Source: Deltaproteobacteria bacterium
GTDB taxonomy: Bacteria; Desulfobacterota; Desulfobacteria; Desulfobacterales; JAFDCJ01
Assembly (NCBI GenBank): GCA_019310665.1
Contig: JAFDDW010000173.1
Span: 1-5,583, forward strand
Length of the DNA: 5,583 nucleotides
Reading direction: 5' to 3'
Shown: positions 1-5,140 of the stretch, one piece after another
Numbering within the stretch: position 1 is the first letter of the stretch
Layout: each line of letters opens with the position of its first letter
Translations under genes and position numbers: made by a program
The notes under the pieces: generated by a model
What the model saw: the letters and a program-made list of their open reading frames with translations, nothing else
Told to the model about the DNA's origin: nothing
The model's database searches: none

Positions 1-440
1 CCCAGCAGTGAGCCGTATGCCAGGGGCATCAGCAACCTCGAGGGCGGACGGTTGGTGTGGCGGGCAATATCCATGACCACCGGCAGCATCAGCGCCGCGA
101 CGGCTACATTGTTCATGATCGCCGACATGACGCCGGCCGTTACCATAATAACGATGATCATTCGGGTTTCACTGCTGCCGGCCAGCCGCAAGACAAAGCG
201 GCCAATGGCATTCGCAACGCCTGTCAGGGTTAAACCGCCGCTGAGAATAAAAACCGCCCACACCGTGACAACGGCCGGGTTGCTGAAACCCGACAGTGCG
301 TGAACAGGACTGACGAGACCGGTCAAGGCGACTGCGCCCAGAGACAGCAGGGCGGTAACCTCCATCGGAATCCATTCGGTAACAAGAAATAGAACGGAAA
401 CAGCCAAAATAGATAATACCAGTACGACATCCGGGGTCAC
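1..440 (-). CDS. SLC13/DASS-type membrane permease, N-terminal part (gene runs off the left edge)
   Basis: The first 146 codons of an inner-membrane transporter are visible. The protein is very hydrophobic, with probable membrane segments near residues 5-21, 28-43, 56-74 and 94-123. The stretch GFSNPAVVTVWAVFILSGGL (residues 51-70) and the MNNVAVAALMLPVV segment (109-122) are typical of the SLC13 (divalent anion:Na+ symporter) family, in the branch that often carries cytoplasmic TrkA-C (RCK) domains; whether this copy has them lies outside the window. The family moves dicarboxylates, sulfate or similar anions, and the substrate cannot be told from this piece. The start is GTG at 438-440: an in-frame TAG lies six codons upstream (456-458), a strong Shine-Dalgarno sits 8 nt before the GTG, and the next in-frame ATG is codon 26, inside conserved sequence. 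About 910 bp separate it from moeA, so it probably has its own promoter. Family assignment is confident; substrate is unknown. Confidence 0.86.
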   Translation of the reverse strand, partial: MTPDVVLVLSILAVSVLFLVTEWIPMEVTALLSLGAVALTGLVSPVHALSGFSNPAVVTVWAVFILSGGLTLTGVANAIGRFVLRLAGSSETRMIIVIMVTAGVMSAIMNNVAVAALMLPVVMDIARHTNRPPSRLLMPLAYGSLL

Positions 441-448
441 GATAAATT

Positions 449-456
449 TCCTTCCC
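449..456 (-). promoter_or_regulatory. Ribosome binding site of the SLC13-type permease
   Basis: On the minus strand this reads GGGAAGGA. Its AAGGA core ends 8 nt before the GTG at 440. It decides the choice of a non-ATG start, because no other start codon lies between the upstream in-frame stop (456-458) and codon 26. Confidence 0.75.
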
Positions 457-483
457 TAGGGAGATACCAACTGCTTGTTGGTT

Positions 484-511
484 AACAATAATCATTGAAC
501 AATAACCATTG
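484..511. repeat. Two 14-bp tandem direct repeats upstream of the permease, operator-like
   Basis: AACAATAATCATTG (484-497) is followed directly by AACAATAACCATTG (498-511), with 13 of 14 bases identical. Each copy contains the dyad CAAT-N4-ATTG. The pair lies 44-71 nt upstream of the permease GTG start, where a repressor or activator site would be expected. A poor promoter-like pair (TTGCCC, 17 nt, TATTGT on the minus strand) overlaps the repeats, but it is too weak to call. The repeat is seen directly; the regulatory role is inferred. Confidence 0.5.
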
Positions 512-686
512 AAGGAAATAAGGGCAAGCTTATCTGTCAAAAAGAAAATAGTGCAGGGACACCCAGGGGAACAGAACCCAAAAAGGGAATTGGACAGGGA
601 AGACGGTCTGATGCGCAGTGCTGGCGGCTGGTCAGCGCTAAAAGCCTTGAGACCAATCGGTGCCTATCGCAAAGGCTGAAGATTTC

Positions 687-738
687 GCAACCTGCTAAAT
701 TCTACTTACAGACAAACCAGCGCAAGTAGAAAGGTTGC
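687..738. repeat. Interrupted inverted repeat (possible RNA hairpin)
   Basis: GCAACC (687-692) and TTCTACTT (700-707) are matched exactly by AAGTAGAA (724-731) and GGTTGC (733-738). This gives an 8-bp inner stem around a 16-nt loop and a 6-bp outer stem. The arms are unequal: seven unpaired bases separate the two stem halves on the left and one on the right. There is no T run on either side, so it is not an obvious terminator. It lies about 250-300 nt upstream of the permease start. Its role is unknown. Confidence 0.4.
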
Positions 739-928
739 AAACGATACTGATATGGTAAAAAAGTAAGAATCGAGATTTTCCATGGTGACACTGTCCTTTC
801 ATTTGATGTCGGGACGGCTTAACGAGTTGATTGAGCTATACACAGCGTCCTAATTAAACGTCTCGGAATTTCTACAACCTACTGAGAATATAGAGGTTTT
901 TTGGGACTTCCGAATTTTCCCCGAAAAT

Positions 929-1107
929 GGAATAATGGAATGGTGGAACGCTGGAATATTGGTTTTCAAAAGGATATTAGCCATTTTAATTTTATCGTCA
1001 ATCCCGCCAGTGGCGGGACCATTAATCCAACATTGCATTATACTCTCCGAGCCGGAGGCCAGAACGTGTTACTTCATTATTCCACTATTCCATTGTTCCA
1101 TCATTCC
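929..1107. repeat. Facing pair of four-unit octamer arrays (inverted, 115-nt spacer)
   Basis: Positions 929-960 are four consecutive 8-bp units on the plus strand, all fitting GGAAYNNT (GGAATAAT, GGAATGGT, GGAACGCT, GGAATATT). Positions 1076-1107 are four consecutive 8-bp units that fit the same consensus on the minus strand (from 1107 down: GGAATGAT, GGAACAAT, GGAATAGT, GGAATAAT). Aligned as stem arms, about 24 of 32 bases match, and the GGAAY core is kept in every unit. The spacer (961-1075) contains two further hairpins. The arrays are seen directly; function and mobility are unknown. Confidence 0.65.
1002..1018. repeat. Short G+C-rich palindrome in the array spacer
   Basis: TCCCGCC (1002-1008) and GGCGGGA (1012-1018) form a perfect 7-bp stem around AGT. 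A second small hairpin, CTCCG-AGC-CGGAG (1045-1057), lies 26 nt further on. Both sit between the facing octamer arms in otherwise A+T-rich DNA, giving a REP-like look. Neither is followed by a T run on either strand. Confidence 0.45.
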
Positions 1108-1190
1108 AATTGTGAGCGAAGCGAACTAAGTTCTTGCGTATTCACCCTTTGAATCGTTGAATTTAAAACTACCGTATAGGGTCTAACATG

Positions 1191-1232
1191 CAGAACGCTG
1201 TGTATGGTTGCGCCATGATTTATGTCGTTCTG
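1191..1232. repeat. Imperfect hairpin downstream of moeA
   Basis: CAGAACG (1191-1197) pairs with CGTTCTG (1226-1232). Inside it, ATGG (1204-1207) pairs with CCAT (1213-1216) around a 5-nt loop, and the internal loops are 6 and 9 nt. It lies 120-160 nt past the moeA stop in the direction of moeA transcription. It lacks a T run, so it is a weak candidate for a transcript 3' end. Its role is unknown. Confidence 0.3.
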
Positions 1233-1350
1233 TAAAATACCAATAGCAAGAACCGGGCCAGAGGAATAATGAAGCAGCAATACCATTTAAAATCAGGATG
1301 ATAATGGCTTAGTTCAAAAAACAGAAAATACATCGGCTGTAAGGTTTTTT

Positions 1351-2574
1351 TCAACGGGTGTATGCAAAAGAATACAATTGGATGGCAATGGTTTCTCCGG
1401 CGCTAATTTCTTCCCGGTCTTCGGGGATTATGATCAAGGCTTCTTTTCTGGCCATGGACTGCAGACCACTGGTTAGTCTTGCCGGGTGAACCCAGAGTTG
1501 ATCTTCGCGGTTTTCAATGCGGGCGTGGATAAAGTCGGTCCAGTCCTTTTTTCCCCTGACGGTTTCGGCCAGGCGGGCGGTAGCAAAGGGGAATAGTTTT
1601 GGCACATCTCCCATCATTTTCAACAAAGCGGGTATGGCCAGCTGCAGAAAGGCCATCTCGTTGGAGGGTGGGCCGCCGGGCAGAAAAAAGAAAGGTTTGT
1701 GCTCCAGGAGGCCGAAACCGACGGGCTTTCCCGGGCCCATGCGAACGCGATGGTAAATTCCCTGCCAGTTCAAACTTTCGACGACCTCTAAAATCAGGTC
1801 CTTTTCACTTCCCCAGGCGCCGCCGCTGGTTAGGAACAGATCAACATCCGGCAAATGCTGTGTTATGGCGGTTGCAATCTCTTCTTTACGATCTGAAACC
1901 AGCTCCGTTTTGTAATCCAGTCCCAGCAATGATATCCAGGAACAAATTTCCACCATATTGCTGGCGTAAAGTTTTCCTTCCGGTAAAGGTTTGCCGGGAG
2001 CAACCACTTCGTCCCCGGTGGCAATAACCGCCACCCTGGGTAAAGAATATACTTTGGCCGACTCGTGACCGGCGGCGGCCAGCAGGCCGATCAGTGCCGG
2101 GGCTAATTTGGTGTCCTTTCCGGCAACGGGTTCTTTGCGCCTGATGTCCTTTCCCCGGGCCTGGATGTTGCGTCCTGATTCGGCGGTGTTGATTGCCGTA
2201 ATTTTATCTTCATTGCGCCGACAAAATTCCTCCGACAGCACGGCATCGGCACCTTCCGGCAGAGGAGCACCGGTGGTGATGCGCACGGCCTGTCCTTTTT
2301 TGATCTTTACCCCGGAAGTCTCGCCGGCCACAAGAGTTCCGACAACCTTTAAGATGACGGGATTTTCCTCACTTGCTCCGGCCAGATCCAGGGCTTGGAC
2401 GGCATAACCATCTTTGCGGGAACTGCTGAGCGATGGACAGTCAACAAGGGAAGTAATATTTTCGGCAAGAATTCTACCGGTTAACCGGCTTAAAGGAAGG
2501 ATCTCTGTCGGACCCGCAGATACATTGGCCAGCGTAAGATCCAGAGCTTCTTTAAAACCGATGAATGTTTGCAT
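1351..2574 (-). CDS. moeA: Molybdopterin molybdenumtransferase MoeA (divergent subfamily)
   Basis: This cytoplasmic enzyme of the last step of molybdenum-cofactor synthesis inserts molybdate (or tungstate) into adenylylated molybdopterin. Its 407 residues match the usual MoeA length. The segments come in MoeA order: N-terminal part with SSSRKDGYAV (50-59, Asp55 in place of the family's key Asp), RITTGAPLPEGADAV (98-112), the MoCF-binding-type domain beginning near 178 with ATGDEV (185-190), SGGAWGSEKDL (250-260), GPGKP (280-284) and LPGGPPSN (298-305), then a C-terminal beta domain from about 325. Two hallmark motifs deviate: GGVSVG is GGAWGS, although the acidic residues after it (Glu257, Asp259) remain, and PGNPVS is PGGPPS. 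The start ATG (2572-2574) lies 7 nt after the MOSC stop and has no visible Shine-Dalgarno, so translational coupling to the MOSC gene is likely. Metal preference cannot be read from the sequence. Confidence 0.95.
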   Translation of the reverse strand: MQTFIGFKEALDLTLANVSAGPTEILPLSRLTGRILAENITSLVDCPSLSSSRKDGYAVQALDLAGASEENPVILKVVGTLVAGETSGVKIKKGQAVRITTGAPLPEGADAVLSEEFCRRNEDKITAINTAESGRNIQARGKDIRRKEPVAGKDTKLAPALIGLLAAAGHESAKVYSLPRVAVIATGDEVVAPGKPLPEGKLYASNMVEICSWISLLGLDYKTELVSDRKEEIATAITQHLPDVDLFLTSGGAWGSEKDLILEVVESLNWQGIYHRVRMGPGKPVGFGLLEHKPFFFLPGGPPSNEMAFLQLAIPALLKMMGDVPKLFPFATARLAETVRGKKDWTDFIHARIENREDQLWVHPARLTSGLQSMARKEALIIIPEDREEISAGETIAIQLYSFAYTR

Positions 2575-2581
2575 GTGTTTG

Positions 2582-2653
2582 TTACTGGTTTCGATCGTTT
2601 AGATCGTTAAGTTGGTTTGGATGGTTATTATCGTTAGGATTGTTTAGTTGGTT
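2582..2653 (-). repeat. Nine-bp tandem array, eight units, forming the 3' end of the MOSC gene
   Basis: On the minus strand the last 72 nt of the gene split exactly into eight 9-bp units that all begin with AA, mostly fitting AACSAWCNW (for example AACCAACTA, AACGATAAT, AACGATCTA). The period is a multiple of three and in phase with the codons, so the protein tail repeats as Asn-x-x triplets. The eighth unit (AACCAGTAA) supplies the stop codon. The array ends 7 nt before the moeA start, in the place where a moeA ribosome binding site would normally lie. Confidence 0.85.
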
Positions 2654-3082
2654 TTCAATAATCTGGATCTCATCGCCGCGGTGAATTTTGCCTTCTTCCA
2701 GCACCCGGGCAAACACACCTTCGCGCGGCATGATACAGTCGCCGGCCTGGTAATAGATGGCGCACTTGTTGTGACATTCCTTGCCGATTTGAGTGATTTC
2801 TACCAGGACCTGGTTTCCCAGCCGGACGCGGGTTCCAACCGGTAGGGTTTTCCAATCAATGCCTTCGCTGGCGATATTTTCGGCAAAATCGCCAAAGGTC
2901 ACATCCAGTCCCTGTTCCCGGGCCCCCTCGATACTCTCGGAGGACAAAAAGCTCACTTGCCGGTGCCATTTGCCGGCATGGGCGTCTCCTTCCAGGCCGT
3001 GGTCTTTGGATATAAAGGCCTCATCGACAGGCTTCTTGCGGGTCCCTTTTTTCTTGCTGATGGCGATGGATACGATCTTCAT
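2582..3082 (-). CDS. Stand-alone MOSC-domain protein, with a repeat-derived C-terminal tail
   Basis: The 166-residue product is a small cytoplasmic MOSC (MoCo sulfurase C-terminal) domain. Visible hallmarks are HGLEGDAHAGKWHRQVSFL (28-46), FGDFAENI (63-70), GKECHNKC (100-107) with the Cys expected of MOSC proteins, further Cys at 107 and 116, and GVFARVLEEGKIHRGDEI (122-139). MOSC domains are thought to bind or carry sulfur or the molybdenum cofactor. Placed 7 nt before moeA, this one probably serves cofactor maturation or delivery, though its exact reaction is not established. The domain ends near residue 143; the last 23 residues (144-166) are Asn/Asp/Leu/Pro-rich and encoded by a 9-bp tandem array. 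The start ATG at 3080-3082 is backed by AAGGA 9 nt upstream. That Shine-Dalgarno sits inside a perfect inverted repeat, so translation may be controlled. In related bacteria the domain can be fused to a MogA-like domain; here it is not. Confidence 0.9.
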   Translation of the reverse strand: MKIVSIAISKKKGTRKKPVDEAFISKDHGLEGDAHAGKWHRQVSFLSSESIEGAREQGLDVTFGDFAENIASEGIDWKTLPVGTRVRLGNQVLVEITQIGKECHNKCAIYYQAGDCIMPREGVFARVLEEGKIHRGDEIQIIENQLNNPNDNNHPNQLNDLNDRNQ

Positions 3083-3091
3083 AATCTGGAT

Positions 3092-3112
3092 TCCTTTTCA
3101 CAGGTGAAAAGG
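3092..3112 (-). promoter_or_regulatory. Inverted repeat over the MOSC ribosome binding site
   Basis: CCTTTTCAC (3093-3101) and GTGAAAAGG (3104-3112) are perfect reverse complements around a 2-nt centre. In the minus-strand transcript the 3' arm holds AAGG of the AAGGA Shine-Dalgarno (3092-3096), which lies 9 nt before the ATG at 3082. As RNA, opening the innermost pairs gives a 7-bp stem with a 6-nt loop that would hide the ribosome binding site; as DNA it could be a dimeric operator. The repeat is direct observation; control of MOSC-moeA expression is inferred. Confidence 0.5.
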
Positions 3113-3205
3113 GTCTGCCGGTTTGCCGGTCTTCCCGTTTGCCGGTTCCAAAAGAAAGATTCCCAGTTACTCCGGTCAACGGGCTAACGGGCTTAACGGG
3201 CTAAC
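3113..3205. repeat. Facing pair of four-unit octamer arrays (inverted, 28-nt spacer)
   Basis: Positions 3113-3144 are four 8-bp units on the plus strand (GTCTGCCG, GTTTGCCG, GTCTTCCC, GTTTGCCG). Positions 3173-3205 are four units of the same type read on the minus strand (from 3205 down: GTTAGCCC, GTTAAGCCC with one inserted base, GTTAGCCC, GTTGACCG). On the plus strand the right arm shows three exact copies of AACGGGCT. The arms face each other across 3145-3172. The array lies in the spacer upstream of the MOSC gene and abuts the inverted repeat over its ribosome binding site. Layout matches the array pair at 929-1107, with a different unit sequence. Confidence 0.65.
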
Positions 3206-3227
3206 CCTGATTTACATAAGCAATAAT

Positions 3228-3251
3228 CGATTGCGATCAACATAGCAATCG
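3228..3251 (-). terminator. Hairpin after metW, weak terminator candidate
   Basis: CGATTGC and GCAATCG (3228-3234 and 3245-3251) form a perfect 7-bp stem with a 10-nt loop. It begins 27 nt after the metW stop in the direction of transcription. The following minus-strand bases (ATTATTGCTT) are T-rich but not a clean T run, and the stem is not G+C-rich. It may mark the end of the metX-metW transcript, but it is far from a textbook intrinsic terminator. Confidence 0.3.
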
Positions 3252-3278
3252 GCCAAGAGATGGATGTTCAAAACAGTG

Positions 3279-3881
3279 CTATTTGCCATTTCCAATAAGA
3301 AAAATTCCGTACGTCGCTCTCAGGTTTCGCAGAAAATTAATCGCTTTTCCGTAGCGATCTTCGGATTGGGTATTTATAGCAACTTCTTTTAAGATATTAA
3401 AGCCGACTTCATGGATAAATTTTCTAAAATCCTTGATGGTAATCACGCGAATATTGGGTGTGTTGTACCATTCATAAGGCAGTTGCCGCGTAACCGGCGC
3501 GTATCCGGACGACAACAGTTGCAGCCGGCAGCGCCAATGACTGAAATTGGGAAAGCTGACGATTCCTTTTTTAGCGATACGCAGCATCGATCGAATCATG
3601 GTATCGGGTTCGTAGACCTGCTGCAGGGTTTGACTCAAAATCACATAGTCAAAGGCGTTATCAGGATAGTCCAAAACCTCTTCGTTGATGTCGCCCTGCA
3701 AAACGGACAGTCCTTTTTCAATACACAGGGTAACCCTGGATTCATTGTGTTCGATCCCGCTGCCGGTCACATTTTTGTGGTTGATCAAATATTTCAGCAA
3801 TTCACCTTCACCGCAACCAAGATCGATGACCCGGGTGCCCGGTTCGATCCACGAAGCAATGATCTGCAGGTCAAACCGCAT
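3279..3881 (-). CDS. metW: Methionine biosynthesis protein MetW (SAM-dependent methyltransferase fold)
   Basis: The 200-residue product has the class I methyltransferase fold. Glycine-rich SAM motif I, VIDLGCGEGELL, is at residues 18-29; the MetW signatures LSQTLQQVYEPD (82-93), SFPNFSHWRCRLQLL (109-123) and LPYEWYNTPNIR (134-145) follow. MetW is the regular partner of MetX; in some bacteria it has been linked to MetX activity, and its methyl acceptor, if any, is not known. The gene follows metX with a 4-nt gap, so the two are almost surely co-transcribed and translationally coupled. I chose the ATG at 3879-3881 because family members typically begin MRFDL or similar. An alternative GTG at 3909-3911 adds ten residues, overlaps the metX end by 26 nt and has AGAGG 11 nt upstream, whereas the ATG has no clear Shine-Dalgarno. 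The start is therefore uncertain; the identity is not. Confidence 0.93.
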   Translation of the reverse strand: MRFDLQIIASWIEPGTRVIDLGCGEGELLKYLINHKNVTGSGIEHNESRVTLCIEKGLSVLQGDINEEVLDYPDNAFDYVILSQTLQQVYEPDTMIRSMLRIAKKGIVSFPNFSHWRCRLQLLSSGYAPVTRQLPYEWYNTPNIRVITIKDFRKFIHEVGFNILKEVAINTQSEDRYGKAINFLRNLRATYGIFLIGNGK

Positions 3882-3885
3882 TCGA

Positions 3886-5058
3886 TTATTTGGGGGATTG
3901 GTTGAAGACACGTTCTAAAAAACCTCTGATGACCGCTGTTAATCGTGCATTGGGTAATAAAAAGGCGTCGTGGCCCCACTCGGCCTCGATTTCGCAAAAA
4001 CTCACATCCAGACCGTTTTTTTTCATGGCTTTGACCATGGCCCGGGATTGATAGGTCGGGTAAAGCCAGTCGGAAGTAAATGATACCACCAGGAACGCGG
4101 CCGCCATTTTAGAAAATGCTTTAACTTCGGAACCGTCACCGTGCTGTTTTTCCAGATCATAGTAATCGCCGGCTTTGGTGATATACAAAAAGGAGTTGGC
4201 ATCAAAGCGTTCCACAAATTTCTTGCCCTGGTAGCGCAGATAACTTTCTACCTGAAAATCGGCATCAAAATTAAATGAAAAGTCACTTTTATCCTGCAGC
4301 CGGCGGCCGAATTTAAGGCGCATGGATTCATCTGACAGATAGGTGATGTGGCCGATCATGCGGGCCACTGCCAGTCCCATATCAGGTTTGGGACCGAAAT
4401 AATATTCTCCGTCATTCCAATTGGGATCGGCCATGATGGCCTGTCGGGCCACTTCGTTAAAGGCGATGGCCAGAGCGGAGTGTTTGGTGGTGGAGGCCAG
4501 TGGAATGGCGGAAACCACCATCTCCGGGTATCTGATGCACCATTCCAGGACCTGCATGCCGCCGATGGACCCTCCCACAACGGCCAGTAATTTTTTTACC
4601 CCTAGATGAACCATCAGTGCTTTTTGAGCCTCGACCATATCTCCAATAGTGACCACTGGGAAATCCAGCCCGTATGGCAAGACGGTCTTGGGATTGATGG
4701 TACACGGTCCGGTGGATCCCATACAGCTGCCGATGATATTGGAACATACAATAAAATATTTGTCGGTATCGATTCCCTTGCCGGGTCCCACCATATTGTC
4801 CCACCAGCCGGGTTTTTCGTCGTCCGGTGTGTAATAACCGGCCACATGGGAATCGCCGGACAAAGCGTGCAGGATCAGGATGACATTGCTTTTATCTTCA
4901 TTTAACGTGCCGCAGGTTTCATAGGCCAAGGTTAGCGGACCAACGCGGGCACCGCTTTCAAGCACCATTTCATCCGGCGGCTCGGCAAAGGTGAACAGTT
5001 TCTTTTCGACGATTCCGACCGAGATTTTGTCTCTGTCATGTTCGATATATTCGCTCAT
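3886..5058 (-). CDS. metX: Homoserine O-acyltransferase MetX (probably O-acetyltransferase)
   Basis: This cytoplasmic alpha/beta-hydrolase-fold enzyme transfers an acyl group, usually acetyl from acetyl-CoA, to the hydroxyl of homoserine, the first committed step of methionine synthesis. The 390 residues are of normal length. The triad is readable: nucleophile Ser164 in VGGSIGGMQ (161-169), Asp330 in FTSDWLYP and His363 in WGHDAF. HALSGD (64-69), PGWWDNMVGPGK (83-94), ARMIGHITYLSD (232-243) and FQVESYLRYQGKKF (268-281) are family signatures. The loop usually written TGPSSINP reads TGPCTINP here (116-123). The ATG at 5056-5058 has only a weak GAG five nt upstream. MetX enzymes can use acetyl- or succinyl-CoA, and the sequence alone does not settle which; the upstream metY-type sulfhydrylase favours acetyl. 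The gene is followed almost immediately by metW. No SAM-riboswitch-like structure was recognised in the 203 nt upstream. Confidence 0.96.
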   Translation of the reverse strand: MSEYIEHDRDKISVGIVEKKLFTFAEPPDEMVLESGARVGPLTLAYETCGTLNEDKSNVILILHALSGDSHVAGYYTPDDEKPGWWDNMVGPGKGIDTDKYFIVCSNIIGSCMGSTGPCTINPKTVLPYGLDFPVVTIGDMVEAQKALMVHLGVKKLLAVVGGSIGGMQVLEWCIRYPEMVVSAIPLASTTKHSALAIAFNEVARQAIMADPNWNDGEYYFGPKPDMGLAVARMIGHITYLSDESMRLKFGRRLQDKSDFSFNFDADFQVESYLRYQGKKFVERFDANSFLYITKAGDYYDLEKQHGDGSEVKAFSKMAAAFLVVSFTSDWLYPTYQSRAMVKAMKKNGLDVSFCEIEAEWGHDAFLLPNARLTAVIRGFLERVFNQSPK

Positions 5059-5140
5059 ATCAGCTCAAACTGGGTCTACAATGTTTAAAAGTTCAGTGGT
5101 TGATGATCCCATGTAAGGGTTATTAATCCTAAAGATGTTC

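Larger units (their letters stand above)
441..1350. other. Gene-free intergenic region of about 910 bp between moeA and the permease
   Basis: No open frame here looks like a protein. The 61-83 codon frames that exist lie across repeats, overlap each other on both strands, and translate into runs rich in Asn, His, Ile and Ser with no family resemblance. The region contains, from left to right: the permease Shine-Dalgarno, the 14-bp tandem repeat (484-511), an interrupted inverted repeat (687-738), a facing pair of octamer arrays (929-960 and 1076-1107) with two small hairpins between them, and a hairpin at 1191-1232. No G+C-rich stem followed by a T run was found after the moeA stop. The region holds at least the 5' leader and probably the promoter of the permease. 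A non-coding RNA cannot be excluded, but nothing identifies one. Confidence 0.6.

Noticed and set aside
169..540. 123-codon minus-strand frame upstream of and over the permease
   Set aside because: It is a different frame over the SLC13 coding sequence; the correct frame gives a clear membrane transporter with a good ribosome binding site, while this one is rich in Arg, Cys and Ser without hydrophobic segments.
850..1152. Overlapping frames of 62-83 codons on both strands (850-1038 minus, 901-1152 plus, 935-1129 plus)
   Set aside because: They run through the octamer arrays and hairpins, so the translations are repeat-derived (Trp/Asn/Gly or His/Ser/Ile-rich). They overlap each other on opposite strands and have no family resemblance.
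1181..1232. Possible integron attC site (GTCTAAC at 1181-1187 followed by a hairpin)
   Set aside because: No matching GTTRRRY core was found at the other end of the hairpin, and there is no integrase or cassette in the window.
1101..1286. 61-codon minus-strand frame downstream of moeA
   Set aside because: It covers a hairpin and the right octamer arm, has no Shine-Dalgarno noticed and no recognisable domain.
1300..1350. Intrinsic terminator directly after moeA
   Set aside because: A run of A follows the stop on the coding strand and no G+C-rich stem with a trailing T run was found.
3113..3205. CRISPR array
   Set aside because: Units are 8 bp, contiguous and degenerate, with no spacers of 30-40 nt and no cas gene; the other arrays fail in the same way.
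3083..3278. Molybdenum-cofactor riboswitch ahead of the MOSC-moeA pair
   Set aside because: No multi-stem structure resembling that RNA was recognised; the visible pairing comes from the octamer arrays and the 20-bp inverted repeat. A covariance-model search would settle it.
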